The notes: generated by a model not told the origin, from the sequence alone. A DNA stretch of 64,000 bases from Cloacibacillus sp. An23 (GCF_002159945.1 NZ_NFJQ01000004.1:202623-266622), one strand, 5' to 3'. Shown: positions 41,374-51,259, counted from the stretch's first letter. Numbers and translations are program-made.

Positions 41374-42417
41374 ATGACCATCAAGCCTCTGGACAGCCAG
41401 AAAGACATAGCCTCATACAAGGGCGAGGAGGGACGCCTCTTCTCCGCCACCCACGAGGAGATACTCGAAGGCTGGACTACGGACATATATTTCCTCAAGA
41501 CACGCGACGTCCTGCGCTCGGCGGGACTCCTCGACACCCCGGTCGTCGCCGAGGTGTTCACACGCAAAAGCGGGATATTCTGCGGCTCCGAAGAAGTCCT
41601 CAACCTCTTCCGCCGCCTTCCGAACCCGCCGCAGGTCGAAGCTCTCGCAGAGGGAGACAGCTTCGAAGCGAAGGAAGTCCTCATGCGCATAACCGGCACA
41701 TACGAGTCCTTCGGCATCTACGAAACCGTCCTCCTCGGAATGCTCGCCTCCTCCACCGGCTGGGCGACAGCCGCCAGGGAATGCGTCGAAGCCGCCGAAG
41801 GACGCAGCGTCCTCTGCTTCGGGGCGCGCCACGTACACCCGGCGATAGCTCCAGTCATGGAGCGCGCGGCGAAAATCGCTGGCTGCAGCGCCATGAGCTG
41901 CATACTCGCAGCAAAGCTCTGCGGCGAAGAGCCGAAAGGCACCGTACCGCATGCGGCGATACTCATGGTTGGAGACACCGTAAAGCTCGCCAAGCTCTAT
42001 GACGCGCAGGTACCGCAGGAAGAGCCGCGCATCGTCCTCGTCGATACCTTCAAGGACGAATGCGAGGAAGCTCTGCGCGTCGCCGACGCGCTCGGAGACA
42101 AACTCTCCGGCATACGCCTAGACACGCCGGGCGAGCGCGGCGGAGTCACGCCCGATCTTGTGCGCGAAATGCGTTGGAGGCTGGACGCGGCGGGATTCAA
42201 CAAAGTACAGATAATAGCTACCGGCGGACTCACGCCGGAGCGCATAAGGGTCATGAACGAAGCGGGCGCGGACGTCTACGGCGTAGGCAGCTACATAACC
42301 AGCGGCGCGCAGCGCGACATGACGATGGACATAAAAATGGTAGACGGCAGGCCGATAGCCAAGCGCGGCCGTCTACCGGGGATAATCCCGAACCCGAGAC
42401 TTAAACGCGTGCTCTAA
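41374..42417 (+). CDS. Nicotinate phosphoribosyltransferase
   Basis: The 347-residue protein has the shared fold of quinolinate/nicotinate phosphoribosyltransferases: EVFTRKSGIFCGSEEVLNLF at about 60-79, SFEAKEVLMRITGTYESFGIYETVLLGMLASSTGWATAARECVEAAEGRSVLCFGARHVHP (key FGARHVHP), and IIATGGLTPERIRVMNEAGADVYGVGSYIT as the phosphate loop. It converts nicotinate to its mononucleotide in NAD salvage. The start is ATG 41374, twelve bases after the secG stop; a longer frame upstream lies inside secG and is not credible. Its ribosome site is weak, consistent with coupling to secG. Confidence 0.88.
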   Translation: MTIKPLDSQKDIASYKGEEGRLFSATHEEILEGWTTDIYFLKTRDVLRSAGLLDTPVVAEVFTRKSGIFCGSEEVLNLFRRLPNPPQVEALAEGDSFEAKEVLMRITGTYESFGIYETVLLGMLASSTGWATAARECVEAAEGRSVLCFGARHVHPAIAPVMERAAKIAGCSAMSCILAAKLCGEEPKGTVPHAAILMVGDTVKLAKLYDAQVPQEEPRIVLVDTFKDECEEALRVADALGDKLSGIRLDTPGERGGVTPDLVREMRWRLDAAGFNKVQIIATGGLTPERIRVMNEAGADVYGVGSYITSGAQRDMTMDIKMVDGRPIAKRGRLPGIIPNPRLKRVL

Positions 42418-42424
42418 GCGCCGC

Positions 42425-42459
42425 GCCCTGCCGCCGTCCCCCACAGCCGGCGGCAGGGC
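42425..42459 (+). other. Strong hairpin without T-run after the phosphoribosyltransferase gene
   Basis: GCCCTGCCGCC (42425-42435) pairs perfectly with GGCGGCAGGGC (42449-42459). The sequence after it is GTTCCC, not a T-run, so it is not a classic terminator. It may stabilise the 3' end of the mRNA or act with Rho. The rest of 42460-42563 shows no gene; it leads into the ribosomal-protein operon. Confidence 0.5.
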
Positions 42460-42581
42460 GTTCCCGGCGGCGGGCGGGCCTGTGTTACGGCGGGCGCGCC
42501 TCGCGGACGGGATGGGCGCGGAGACGCTTTGAGCGATAAATCACAACTATGAACAACCACGTCTTCTAAGGAGGAAGATCC

Positions 42582-43016
42582 ATGATAGGCACTCGTTCCT
42601 ACATGGCCAAGGGCGAAGAAGTAGAGCGCAAGTGGTATCTCATCGACGCCACCGACAAGCATCTTGGCCGTCTCGCAGTACAGGTAGCCCGCATCCTTTC
42701 GGGCAAGCATAAGCCCACATATACGCCGCACGTCGACACCGGCGATTTCGTCGTCCTCATCAACGCGGACAAGGTCGGGCTCACCGGCAAAAAACTCATC
42801 CAGTCCACGATACGCCGCCACACGGGACATCCCGGCGGCCTCAAGTCGCTCACCTATAAGGAAGTCCTCGAGCGCCGTCCCGAGCGCCTTATCGAGCGCG
42901 TCGTCTGGGGCATGCTTCCCAAGACGAAGCTCGGACGCGACATGTACCGCAAGCTCAAGGTCTACGCCGGCCCGGCTCATCCGCACGCGGCGCAGAAACC
43001 CGAGCAGATAGACTAA
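42582..43016 (+). CDS. rplM: 50S ribosomal protein L13
   Basis: The 144-residue protein shows the L13 pattern: [55 protein letters not shown], then [67 protein letters not shown] gives it a very strong ribosome site. It is followed 18 bases later by rpsI, the universal rplM-rpsI pair. It sits on the 50S subunit early in assembly. Confidence 0.98.
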   Translation: MIGTRSYMAKGEEVERKWYLIDATDKHLGRLAVQVARILSGKHKPTYTPHVDTGDFVVLINADKVGLTGKKLIQSTIRRHTGHPGGLKSLTYKEVLERRPERLIERVVWGMLPKTKLGRDMYRKLKVYAGPAHPHAAQKPEQID

Positions 43017-43034
43017 GGAGAGGGGTGGAATAAC

Positions 43035-43436
43035 ATGGCAGAGAAAAAATCGGCTTTCCTCTGGGGAACCGGAAGAAGAAAGAACGCGATAGCCCGCGTC
43101 CGCATATGCGAAGGCACGGGACAGTTCCTCATCAACAACCGTGAAGTCAAGGACTACCTCCCGCGCTTCTACTGGTCCTCGATGGCTGTACAGCCCCTCG
43201 CAGTAGCCGGCGTCGAAGGCAAGATCGACGTATTCGTCAACGCCCACGGCGGCGGACTTACCGGCCAGGCCGGAGCCATCCGCCTCGGCGTCGCCCGCGC
43301 GATCCTCAAGATGTACCCGAACGCGCGCCCGGCGCTCAAAAAAGCAGGCTTCCTAACGCGCGATCCGCGCATGGTCGAACGCAAGAAGGTCGGCCTCAAA
43401 GGCGCCCGCGCCAACAAGCAGTTCTCTAAGCGTTAA
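43035..43436 (+). CDS. rpsI: 30S ribosomal protein S9
   Basis: The 133-residue protein has the S9 signature [56 protein letters not shown], and the C-terminal tail [27 protein letters not shown] that reaches the P-site tRNA. The final Ser-Lys-Arg is intact. Its ribosome site AAGGAGAGGGG lies at 43014-43024. A terminator follows, so the operon consists of rplM and rpsI. Confidence 0.98.
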   Translation: MAEKKSAFLWGTGRRKNAIARVRICEGTGQFLINNREVKDYLPRFYWSSMAVQPLAVAGVEGKIDVFVNAHGGGLTGQAGAIRLGVARAILKMYPNARPALKKAGFLTRDPRMVERKKVGLKGARANKQFSKR

Positions 43437-43461
43437 TCCGCGGGAGTTCAAAAAACACAGA

Positions 43462-43492
43462 CAACCGCCGTTCATACGGCGGTTGCCTTTTA
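43462..43492 (+). terminator. Terminator of the rplM-rpsI operon
   Basis: CAACCGCCGT (43462-43471) pairs perfectly with ACGGCGGTTG (43476-43485) around TTCA, followed by CCTTTTA. Confidence 0.85.
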
Positions 43493-43545
43493 TGCCTGCA
43501 CAAACAACAAGAGTCAACGGCATCGCGCCGAAACAGTCTCGCATA

Positions 43546-44501
43546 TCATACGCCTGCGGCAACGCTGTAGCTCCAGACTATATCTTCGATCTTATCAAAA
43601 CAATCCAGGACGAAACGCGGATAGCGCGGCATACCGTTGTAAATCAGCTCAAAACGGAGAGAGCCGCCGAGACCCATGACAGGCATGGCAAACAGCCGCT
43701 CGTCTTCCCCGCAGCGCTCGTTGCCCTTGAGCATCGACTGGATGAAAAACTGCGGCGCGCAAAGCGCCGCAAGGCCGGTGCGGCAGATTTTCTCCGAAAT
43801 GTCGTAGTCGCTGACGGAAAGCACATTCTCGACCGAAATGTCGTTCGACGCCATGAACTGCGCGACGAGCTGATATGTCGTACTCTTTGGATAATTCATC
43901 ACAAACGACTGTCCGCTGAAATAACGCAGGTCGATCTCCTGCTCCGATACCGGCGACTCGGACACCTCAATCCCGGCACGCTCGCGCAGATAGGCGCGCG
44001 ACGCAACTAGATATATCCCTTCGTTCGCCAGCGCGCGCACGCGCATATCCGGCGGCGTGACGGCGTTGACGCCGAGAAAACACTCCAGCTTCCCCTTTTC
44101 AAAAGCTCCTGCATCGTCAGAGTCTCTTCAAGCGTCAGCTCTATCTTCACGTTCGGGTACTTCATGCGGCACCATCTGAAAAGCTCCGGCACTATTATCT
44201 TCGCGCGAGTGTAGTTCATGCCAAGCCGCAGTGTTCCCGAAGCGCCGCGCTGGATCTCCGACAGCTCTGCGTCTAGTCCCTGCTCTATATTCCTGACCGC
44301 GAGCAGTGACCGCTGCACCGCACGCCCCGCATCCGTAAGTTCGACGGCGGGACGCCGCGTGAAAAGGCTCACGCCATAATGATCTTCGAGCCGCTTGATG
44401 TGGTCGCTCAGACTCTGCTGGCTGATGAAAGATTTCCTTGCGGCCCGTCCGAAGTTCAGCTCCTCCGCCAGAACCAGAAACAACCTTTCCCCGTTAGTCA
44501 A
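43546..44501 (-). pseudogene. LysR-family regulator split by a frameshift
   Basis: The N-terminal frame (from about 44501 down) carries the LysR helix-turn-helix TNGERLFLVLAEELNFGRAARKSFISQQSLSDHIKRLEDHYGVSLFTRR and continues to TLTMQELLKRG. It then turns to nonsense (SWSVFSASTPSRRR). The other frame resumes the family sequence as KLECFLGVNAVTPPDMRVRALANEGIYLVA and runs through the effector domain to 43546. One missing G in the run GGGG (complement of 44092-44095) explains it. This is either a true inactivation or a sequencing error in a homopolymer. The effector domain shows no other damage, which favours a recent event or an artefact. It is divergent from the dehydratase gene it probably controls. 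Confidence 0.8.
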
Positions 44502-44562
44502 ACGACCGCCCCCCTTCAAAACAAGATTAACACGAAATTTTCACATCCACAATCTAAATACT

Positions 44563-44582
44563 GTTAATATATCGGATTTAAC
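44563..44582. promoter_or_regulatory. Candidate LysR box upstream of the dehydratase gene
   Basis: GTTAA (44563-44567) and TTAAC (44578-44582) form an inverted repeat around ten bases, the usual shape of a LysR operator. It ends three bases before a poor -35, TTCCAT (44586-44591), spaced 17 bases from TATAGT (44609-44614). A weak -35 beside the box fits an activated promoter. Confidence 0.5.
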
Positions 44583-44681
44583 TGTTTCCATTATGTCGTT
44601 CGAAGACTTATAGTATATGGCATAAGAGAAAGACGAAATTTTCATAAATGTAAAAATTGATAAGCAAAAGGTGTGGACAAA

Positions 44682-46337
44682 ATGAGCAGTCACAATATCA
44701 ACGATCCAACTCAGGCTTATTACGTAGGGTTGATGAATTCGTGCGGTTATTCGGAGAAAGATCTTGGCAAACCCGTCATCGGTATCGTTAACTCATATAC
44801 CGACGCAAACCCGGGGCACAAGCCGCTGCGCGAACTGGCCCAGCGCGTCGCCGAAGGGGTATGGGCTGCGGGCGGAACGCCGGCTGAGTTCAACGTACCG
44901 GCTCCGTGCGACGGCATGGCTCAGGGGCTCGGGATGCACTACATACTGCCATCGCGCGACCTCATCGCCGGGGCGGCGGAATGTATGGCGCGCGCGCACG
45001 ATTTCGACGGACTCGTATTCCTCTGCTCGTGCGACAAAATAGTCCCGGGCATGCTCATGGCGGCGGCCTCGCTCGACAAACCGTGCCTTTTCCTCACGGC
45101 AGGATGCATGGTGCCATACGACGACGGCGAGCGCGTATATGTGACGCCCGACCTGAAGGAATCCATCGGCGCGTACAGGGCGGAGAAGATAACGGCCGAC
45201 GAATTCAGCCGCTTCAAACACAGCATCTGCCATTCGTGCGGAACATGTTCGATGTACGGAACGGCGAACACGATGGGCGTATTCGCCGAAGCGATAGGCA
45301 TCGCCCCCTTCGACTCGACGACCATGCTCTTCTGCTCGGCGGAAAAAGTACGGCAGGCGCGCGCCGTCGGAGAGAGAGCCGTCGAACTCGTGCGCGAGGG
45401 GACATGCTTCTCCGACATCGTGACGAAGAACTCCATAATCAACGGCCTGCGCCACGTCTCCGCGACCGGAGGGTCGAGCAACGCGCAGATACACGTATGC
45501 GCCCTCGCGCGCGTCATGGGAATAGACCTGACGCTCAAGGAGTTCGACGAAATTCAGAAAGACATCCCCGTAATAGCGAAATTCAAGCCGTCGTCGAAAT
45601 ACAACATCAGCGACTACCACAAGGCCGGCGGTGTCGGCGCGACGCTCAAAGCTATAAAACGCCATCTTAATCTCAACGAGAAACTCGCGATGGGCGGAAC
45701 GCTCGGCGAATATCTCGACGCATACAGCCGCCGCGTCGACCCCGAAATAATCCACGGCGAAGACGACCCGCTCTACCCCGACGGATGCTACGCGGTTCTC
45801 TACGGCAATGTCGCGCCCGGCGGCTGCGTCATAAAGAAAAGCGGCGTCGTGCCGGAGATGTTCAAACACACAGGCCCCGCCGTCTGCTTCGACTCGGAAG
45901 AAGAGCTGCGCGACTTCATGGTGAACAAGGACATAAAGCCCGGCTGCGTCCTCGTCATACGCTATGAGGGGCCAAAGGGCGGCCCGGGAATGCGCGAGAT
46001 GTCCATCCCCGCCGCTATGCTCGTCGGCATGGGGCTGCACACCAGCGTCGCGATGATAACCGACGGACGCTACTCGGGCGCGACGCGCGGCCCGTGCGTC
46101 GGACACATCTCCCCAGAGGCCTGGGACGGCGGCCCGATAGCGGCGATACAGGACGGCGATATGATAACGATAGACATCGACGCGAAAACCATCAACGTCG
46201 CCCTCACTGACGAAGAAATAGCGGAACGGCTGAAACACGTAAAACGCCCCGACCACCCCGCCCCCGGTGTGCTGTCAGCGTACAGGCTCGGAGTTTCCGG
46301 GCCGGATGAAGGAGCGCTCTGGCTCTACCGTAAATAG
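44682..46337 (+). CDS. IlvD/Edd-family dehydratase (dihydroxy-acid or sugar-acid)
   Basis: The protein of about 551 residues has the iron-sulfur dehydratase pattern: [50 protein letters not shown], then [14 protein letters not shown] (cysteine of the cluster), [17 protein letters not shown], and C-terminal [25 protein letters not shown]. All expected cluster cysteines are present. The gene precedes a GntP permease and lies opposite a LysR gene. A sugar-acid substrate (gluconate-like) is therefore more likely than the isoleucine-valine pathway, and no ilv genes are nearby. I prefer ATG 44682 to GTG 44673, because AAAAGG at 44667-44672 would be too close to the GTG. Confidence 0.88.
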   Translation: MSSHNINDPTQAYYVGLMNSCGYSEKDLGKPVIGIVNSYTDANPGHKPLRELAQRVAEGVWAAGGTPAEFNVPAPCDGMAQGLGMHYILPSRDLIAGAAECMARAHDFDGLVFLCSCDKIVPGMLMAAASLDKPCLFLTAGCMVPYDDGERVYVTPDLKESIGAYRAEKITADEFSRFKHSICHSCGTCSMYGTANTMGVFAEAIGIAPFDSTTMLFCSAEKVRQARAVGERAVELVREGTCFSDIVTKNSIINGLRHVSATGGSSNAQIHVCALARVMGIDLTLKEFDEIQKDIPVIAKFKPSSKYNISDYHKAGGVGATLKAIKRHLNLNEKLAMGGTLGEYLDAYSRRVDPEIIHGEDDPLYPDGCYAVLYGNVAPGGCVIKKSGVVPEMFKHTGPAVCFDSEEELRDFMVNKDIKPGCVLVIRYEGPKGGPGMREMSIPAAMLVGMGLHTSVAMITDGRYSGATRGPCVGHISPEAWDGGPIAAIQDGDMITIDIDAKTINVALTDEEIAERLKHVKRPDHPAPGVLSAYRLGVSGPDEGALWLYRK

Positions 46338-46449
46338 CCCTCGTCACCAATAAGCAAAAACACGGAACGTTTTTAAGCGTGCGGCCGTGAAATTCGGGAG
46401 GCCGTACTGGTCTCCCTTTTTTTGCAAAAATTCCAAAGGAGGAAAAACA

Positions 46450-47778
46450 ATGACAAATCTTATCATTTTCATCGTCGGACTCGCCATAATGCTTTTCCTG
46501 ATGATGAAGACAAAGCTCGGGCCTTTCGCATGTATGCTTCTCGCTGGGCTCGGCATAGGAATGGCCTGCGGCCTCGACAGCATGAAGGCGATAAACACGC
46601 TTGTGGACGGTTTCGCCGGGACATGCAAAAGCATCGGACTTCTTGTAATTTTCGGTACGATACTCGGTATTTATCTTGAAAAATCGAACGCCTGCCTCCG
46701 CATCGCAACGACGCTGCTCCGCGTGGTAGGCAACAAAAATTCAAGCGCAGCGCTCGCCACAACCGGATACCTCGTCGCCATACCGGTCTTCAGCGACGTC
46801 GCAATGGTGCTTCTCGCTCCGCTCGTCAAATCGGTCGCGAAGAAAAGCGGCAAAAGCCCTTACGCGCTTGGCACGGTGACAGCCTGTTCTCTGCTCTCGA
46901 CAAACGCTTTCGTAGCGCCCACCCCCGCACCGCTCGCGGTCATAGCGGTGCTCGGGCTCGACATAGGCACATCGATACTGTGGGGGCTTCCCGCCGCTCT
47001 CTTCATCACGATATGCGTCTGGATATTCGGCGAATTCTATCTTATGCGCAAACCAGCCTCGTGGTTCACGCCGCTTGAGAGCGAAAAAGCAGACAGCGGC
47101 GTTATGCCTGACGAGAGCACGCTTCCGTCATTCATAGTCTCAATAATGCCGATACTGCTTCCGGTCGTGCTCATACTCTGCGCGTCGGTCGGCGGCCAGC
47201 TTCTTGAAAAAGGGACTTTCCTGACCGTCCTGAACTTCCTCGGAGACAAAAACATCGCCCTCGTGCTCGGCATAGTAGTCTCCATACTTTTCCTCGCACC
47301 GTATCTTCCTGAAAAAGAGCGTTACGCTCCGATGACGGACGCGCTGAAAATCTCGGGCCCGATAGTATTCATCACAGCCGCGGGCGGCGCGCTCGCAAAG
47401 ATAGTCAGCGCCACAGGCGTAGGCGAAACGATAGCACAAGTCCTAATCAATTCGCCGATCCCGGTAATTTTCATCCCATTCCTCATCACCGGATTCTCTA
47501 AGTTCGCTCAGGGCTCGGCCAGCGTAGCGGCGATACTCGCCGCCGGTCTATCCGTTCCGATGTGCGAAGCTGGGCTCATCACGCCGCTTGAAGCTTTCCT
47601 CTCAATCAGCGCCGGCTCCTCGCTCGGCTCGCACGTCAACAACAGCTTCACGTGGGTCTACAGCGAATTCATCGGCTGCGACATAAAGACGACGCTGAAA
47701 ACGCTCTGCGTGGGACAGAACATAGTCATGTCGATCACGGGCATCATAGCGACGCTCGTCATCAGCATGATAGCATAA
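46450..47778 (+). CDS. GntP-family sugar-acid permease
   Basis: The 442-residue protein has about 12 to 14 membrane segments and GntP motifs: LVAIPVFSDVAMVLLAPLVKSVAKKSGKS (about 103-131), STNAFVAPTPAPLAVIAVLGLDIGT, and SLGSHVNNSFTWVYSEFIGCDIKTTL near the C-terminus. It starts at ATG 46450 with a perfect AAAGGAGG. It differs clearly from the first GntP at 19318-20655 (for example FSDV instead of FCDS in the central motif), so they are not a recent duplicate. With the adjoining dehydratase it probably imports and dehydrates a sugar acid, under the broken LysR gene. Confidence 0.9.
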   Translation: MTNLIIFIVGLAIMLFLMMKTKLGPFACMLLAGLGIGMACGLDSMKAINTLVDGFAGTCKSIGLLVIFGTILGIYLEKSNACLRIATTLLRVVGNKNSSAALATTGYLVAIPVFSDVAMVLLAPLVKSVAKKSGKSPYALGTVTACSLLSTNAFVAPTPAPLAVIAVLGLDIGTSILWGLPAALFITICVWIFGEFYLMRKPASWFTPLESEKADSGVMPDESTLPSFIVSIMPILLPVVLILCASVGGQLLEKGTFLTVLNFLGDKNIALVLGIVVSILFLAPYLPEKERYAPMTDALKISGPIVFITAAGGALAKIVSATGVGETIAQVLINSPIPVIFIPFLITGFSKFAQGSASVAAILAAGLSVPMCEAGLITPLEAFLSISAGSSLGSHVNNSFTWVYSEFIGCDIKTTLKTLCVGQNIVMSITGIIATLVISMIA

Positions 47779-47807
47779 CGCCTGAAAAGATTTACCAAAA
47801 CACTGGG

Positions 47808-47842
47808 GCACGCGCGGCAAACCGCGCGTGCCTATTATTTTG
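47808..47842 (+). terminator. Terminator after the GntP permease gene
   Basis: GCACGCGCGG (47808-47817) pairs perfectly with CCGCGCGTGC (47822-47831) around four bases and is followed by CTATTATTTT. Confidence 0.85.
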
Positions 47843-47872
47843 CGCCGCGTGCAAAAAATAAGCGCGTTTCCG

Positions 47873-48511
47873 TCACTTCTCCGCCCGTCCGATAAAATAA
47901 AAGCCGTTCGACGTGTGTCCGTTCATCGTCGTGAAGGTCAGGCGGCTGTATTCGAGCTCTTTGAAGCCGCTCAGGAGCGCCTTTATCCAAAGCTCGTCGT
48001 GGTGGCGGCATACCGCGCCTTCCGGCAGTTCGAAGACGCCGTACACGCCGTACTTGTCTTTGAATTTTTCGTAGCGCGCGGCGTTGCGCTCGTCGGCGTT
48101 GAGCAGGAAGTCGTTGACGTACAGGATACCGCCGGGACGCAGGACGCGGCGGATCTCCGCTATGAAGCGCTCCTGCTCCGCGTCGGTGCGTATGCAGGTG
48201 AGCACGGCGAAGACTATAACGGCGCCGGCGCTTTCGTCTGGCAGGTCGATTCTCTCCGCCTCGGCCTTCACTCGCAGGTCAAGGTAAGGATACTCGTCGC
48301 GGCCTCTTTGTATCATTCCTTCGGAAAAATCTATGCCTATGAGATCGCGCCAGCCCGCGCGGTAAAGCTCGTCGAGCGTGCGCCCGTAGCCGCAGCCGAC
48401 GTCGAGTATCGAGGCTACGCGCGGGACGTATTTTTCAAACGCTTCGAGCTGAAACGGCGTTGTGAATTGTTTTGTCTCCGCGGCTTTGTTCCAATATTCC
48501 TGCTGATCCAT
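47873..48511 (-). CDS. Class I SAM-dependent methyltransferase
   Basis: The 212-residue protein has the methyltransferase motif I ILDVGCGYGRTLDELYRAGW at about 35-54, motif II IGIDFSEGMIQRG, then AGAVIVFAVLTCIRTDAEQERFIAEIRRVLRPGGILYVNDFLL (motifs III and post I with RVLRPGG). Such enzymes methylate small molecules or thiols. The substrate cannot be told. The gene is preceded by AGGAAGTCAGAAG and starts 68 bases after the HxlR gene stop. A shared transcript is possible, and the regulator might control it. Confidence 0.85.
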   Translation of the reverse strand: MDQQEYWNKAAETKQFTTPFQLEAFEKYVPRVASILDVGCGYGRTLDELYRAGWRDLIGIDFSEGMIQRGRDEYPYLDLRVKAEAERIDLPDESAGAVIVFAVLTCIRTDAEQERFIAEIRRVLRPGGILYVNDFLLNADERNAARYEKFKDKYGVYGVFELPEGAVCRHHDELWIKALLSGFKELEYSRLTFTTMNGHTSNGFYFIGRAEK

Positions 48512-48579
48512 CTTCTGACTTCCTCCAATTTTTTATACGTGGCTCGCGCTCCGGAGATTTTCAACCGTTTCTAGTTTTC

Positions 48580-48999
48580 TCAGTCGCATGCGGCGTCTTG
48601 CGTATTTTCATTTCCTTCGTCTTTTTTTGCACCGTCGTTTTCATGTTTGAAGCCCCAGAGCATTATTTGATAGAAAATCGGCATGAGGTCTCTTCCTCGC
48701 TCCGTAAAGGAATATTCCACGTGAGGCGGAATTTCGTTGTATTGTACGCGGTTTACGAAGCCGTCGGCTTCGAGCTCGCGCAGCGCGCTGGCCAGCATGG
48801 TGTTGGTGATGCCGCGTATTTCTTTTTTCAGCGTGCTGAATCGCACCGTGTCGTGGATGCAGAGCTCGTATAAAATCTGCGTCTTCCATTTGCCCTGGAG
48901 CATCCGCAGCAGCGGCGTGACGGGGCAGTTGCCGAGGTCGGTCACGATGCCTTTTTTAACGTCGCGCAGGTATTCTTCGTATGTCATTGTTTGGTCCAT
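48580..48999 (-). CDS. HxlR-family winged-helix transcriptional regulator
   Basis: The 139-residue protein has the HxlR pattern. A conserved cysteine near the N-terminus lies in NCPVTPLLRMLQGKWKTQILYELCIHDTVRFSTLKKEIRGITNTMLASALRELEADGFVNRVQYNEIPPHVEYSFTERGRDLMPIF, which is the full winged helix (key GKWKTQILYEL, GITNTMLASALRELEADG and VEYSFTERG). These regulators often sense thiols, formaldehyde or redox state through the cysteine. It is preceded by GGAAGGAG. Its likely targets are itself and the adjoining methyltransferase, although other genes cannot be excluded. Confidence 0.9.
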   Translation of the reverse strand: MDQTMTYEEYLRDVKKGIVTDLGNCPVTPLLRMLQGKWKTQILYELCIHDTVRFSTLKKEIRGITNTMLASALRELEADGFVNRVQYNEIPPHVEYSFTERGRDLMPIFYQIMLWGFKHENDGAKKDEGNENTQDAACD

Positions 49000-49018
49000 C
49001 GCCGGAACTCCTTCCCCG

Positions 49019-51259
49019 TCACGCGCCGAGGCACGCGGGCCAGCCGAGCACCCTGCGCTTCATGCCGCCGACGTCGAGCACGCCCTGCGCGAAGCCTTTT
49101 CTGACCAGCTCTTCGGGCACGTATTCGTCGTATTTTTCAAAGACGGGGACTTCCTTCGGGTAGAGCAGCTCCATCGGGTCGAAGTCTTTGGCGGCCTCTT
49201 CGGCCGTGACGCGGTAGAATTCTTCTTCCGAGGCCTTCATCGTGAACTGCATGTAGTACGGCCGCGAAGGGGCGAGCCCGCGGAGGCCGAGCCGTTTGCC
49301 GCAGCGTATTTTGAGAAACCGCTCAAGCGCGAGAAAGCCGTAGCTTCCGAGCCACGGGAACAGCGCCCATATGTTTCCGCCGAGGTTCACGAGCGGCCGT
49401 TCCGCGACGCCAGCTTTCGCGAATGTCTCCCTCGCGTCCATAAGCCTGCACGCCGCGCGGCGCATGAGGTACGGATAGCTCGTCCGCTCGTTCAGGACGC
49501 CGTACATGCGTTCGAGTATGCGCGTGTGGATGTCGCCGGCCACGTCGCCGAAGTAGGCCGGGATGCTGCCTTTTACAAGCGTACACCAGACTTCGCGTTT
49601 TTTGTGGTCCACCTCTTCGACGAGCCAGACGCGGCCGGCTATCGCTATCTTGTCGCCTGGGGGCGGCGGCTTTACTATCGTACCCAGCTCTTCGGGGCCG
49701 GAGCGAACAGAGTATTCTATGTTTTCGCGGAATACGGCATAGAACTTGTAGTCGTTGACTATGCGTTCGCCGGCGAGGCCGAGGATGAGGCCTCCGTTTT
49801 CAGTCCGGCTTATGTGGTCCGTTTCGAGCAGGCGGCGGAGCAGGATGCGGTAGTCGTCCTGCGAAATCCCGCGGAAGCAGGAGAGCGTCAGCACGCGCGA
49901 GGCCAGCTCCCCCGGCGTCATCTCGCCGCACGACGCGAGAGTGCTCATTGTCTGGTGATAGAGCAGGCTGTAGGGCAGCCGGCCGGTACGCGGCGGCTCG
50001 ACGAAGCGCTCTTCGATGTAGAGCTGCACGATGGCGATCCCCTGTATCAGATACCACGGGACCGTCTCGGGCATCAGCGCTCGCGGCTCGGCGTGGTCTT
50101 CGCGCATGACGAACCACATTTCGGCCGGAGCGCCGCGCCGTCCCGTCCTGCCCATCCTCTGGAGAAAGCCGGAGACTGTGAAGGGCGCGTCTATCTGGAA
50201 CGCGCGCTCGAGTCTGCCGACGTCGATTCCGAGCTCGAGCGTCGCCGTCGCGCAGACGGACATCGTCGAGTCGTCGTCCTTCATCTCTTCTTCGGCGCTC
50301 TCGCGGTACGACGACGAGAGGTTTCCGTGGTGTATTAGGAATCTGTCGGGCTCGCCGTTGGCCTCACAGTACTGCCGAAGGCACTGGCAGACGGCTTCGC
50401 ATTCTTCGCGCGAGTTGGTGAAGATGAGGCATTTCTTGCCCCGCGTGTGCTCGAAGATGTAGCCTATCCCCGGGTCGGCAGCCTTGGGCGCGGTGTCGGC
50501 CGGCGCTTCCGGACGGATGGTCTCCGGCGCCGACTGGCGGTCTTCGTCGGCCTGCGGCGCTGTGTTGTAAAAATGTTCCATCGAGAGCCGCCACACTTCC
50601 CTGCCGCCGTCGAAGCGCGGCACTACGGTGCGCCGTCCGCTGCCGGCGGCGAGGAAACGCCCCGCCGCTTCCGGGTCGCCGATGGTGGCGGACAGGCCGA
50701 CTCTTCGCGGGCTGCACCCGGCAAGGCGGCACATGCGCTCTATCAGGCAGAATGTCTGCAGGCCGCGGTCGCCGCGCAGAAGCGAATGGATTTCATCTAT
50801 GACGATAAAGCGCAGGTCGCCGAAGAGCGACGGAATCTCCATGTGCTTGTTTATCATCAGAGATTCGAGCGATTCCGGCGTTATCTGCAGGATGCCGCCC
50901 GGCTTGCGCATAAGCCGCCGTTTCTGCGACTGCGGCACGTCGCCGTGCCAGCGGGTCACGGGGATGCCGGCCTCTTCGCAGAGTTCGCCGAGCCTGCCGA
51001 ACTGGTCGTTGATCAGAGCTTTCAGCGGCGCTATATAAAGCGCGCCGACGCTGCGCGGAGGGTCTTCGTCTAGCAGCGTCAGTATCGGGAAAAACGCCGC
51101 CTCCGTCTTGCCGGAAGCCGTCGAGGCGGTCAGAAGCACGTTGTCTTCCGTGCCGAAGATGGCCTCGCCAGCGGCGTTCTGCACGCCGCGCAGCGCCTTC
51201 CAGCCATAGCGGTATATGTAGTCCTGTATGAAGGGAGCGTACCGGTCGAAGACGTTCAT
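49019..51259 (-). CDS. Lhr-like superfamily 2 DEAD/DEAH helicase
   Basis: The 746-residue protein has the motifs of the Lhr-like group: ALRGVQNAAGEAI (Q motif), STASGKTEAAFFPIL (Walker A, about 45-59), VIDEIHSLLRGDRG (DEIH), GLSATIGDP, LIFTNSREE, TATLELGIDVG, and GFLQRMGRTGRRGAP (motif VI). A long C-terminal region (about 420-746) follows that is specific to this class, with a winged-helix-like stretch. The ATG overlaps the stop of the ATPase gene by four bases. With the ATPase and the TerB-type protein it forms one overlapping unit. The Lhr-like helicase in BREX systems is paired with a BrxC/BrxD-like ATPase, which supports a DNA-processing role. Confidence 0.9.
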   Translation of the reverse strand: MNVFDRYAPFIQDYIYRYGWKALRGVQNAAGEAIFGTEDNVLLTASTASGKTEAAFFPILTLLDEDPPRSVGALYIAPLKALINDQFGRLGELCEEAGIPVTRWHGDVPQSQKRRLMRKPGGILQITPESLESLMINKHMEIPSLFGDLRFIVIDEIHSLLRGDRGLQTFCLIERMCRLAGCSPRRVGLSATIGDPEAAGRFLAAGSGRRTVVPRFDGGREVWRLSMEHFYNTAPQADEDRQSAPETIRPEAPADTAPKAADPGIGYIFEHTRGKKCLIFTNSREECEAVCQCLRQYCEANGEPDRFLIHHGNLSSSYRESAEEEMKDDDSTMSVCATATLELGIDVGRLERAFQIDAPFTVSGFLQRMGRTGRRGAPAEMWFVMREDHAEPRALMPETVPWYLIQGIAIVQLYIEERFVEPPRTGRLPYSLLYHQTMSTLASCGEMTPGELASRVLTLSCFRGISQDDYRILLRRLLETDHISRTENGGLILGLAGERIVNDYKFYAVFRENIEYSVRSGPEELGTIVKPPPPGDKIAIAGRVWLVEEVDHKKREVWCTLVKGSIPAYFGDVAGDIHTRILERMYGVLNERTSYPYLMRRAACRLMDARETFAKAGVAERPLVNLGGNIWALFPWLGSYGFLALERFLKIRCGKRLGLRGLAPSRPYYMQFTMKASEEEFYRVTAEEAAKDFDPMELLYPKEVPVFEKYDEYVPEELVRKGFAQGVLDVGGMKRRVLGWPACLGA

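Noticed and set aside
42425..42459. The strong hairpin after the phosphoribosyltransferase gene as an intrinsic terminator.
   Set aside because: No T-run follows it, so I list it only as a hairpin.
44673..46337. Assignment of the dehydratase to branched-chain amino-acid synthesis as IlvD.
   Set aside because: Context is a GntP sugar-acid permease and a LysR gene, with no ilv genes, so a sugar-acid dehydratase is at least as likely; I leave the substrate open.
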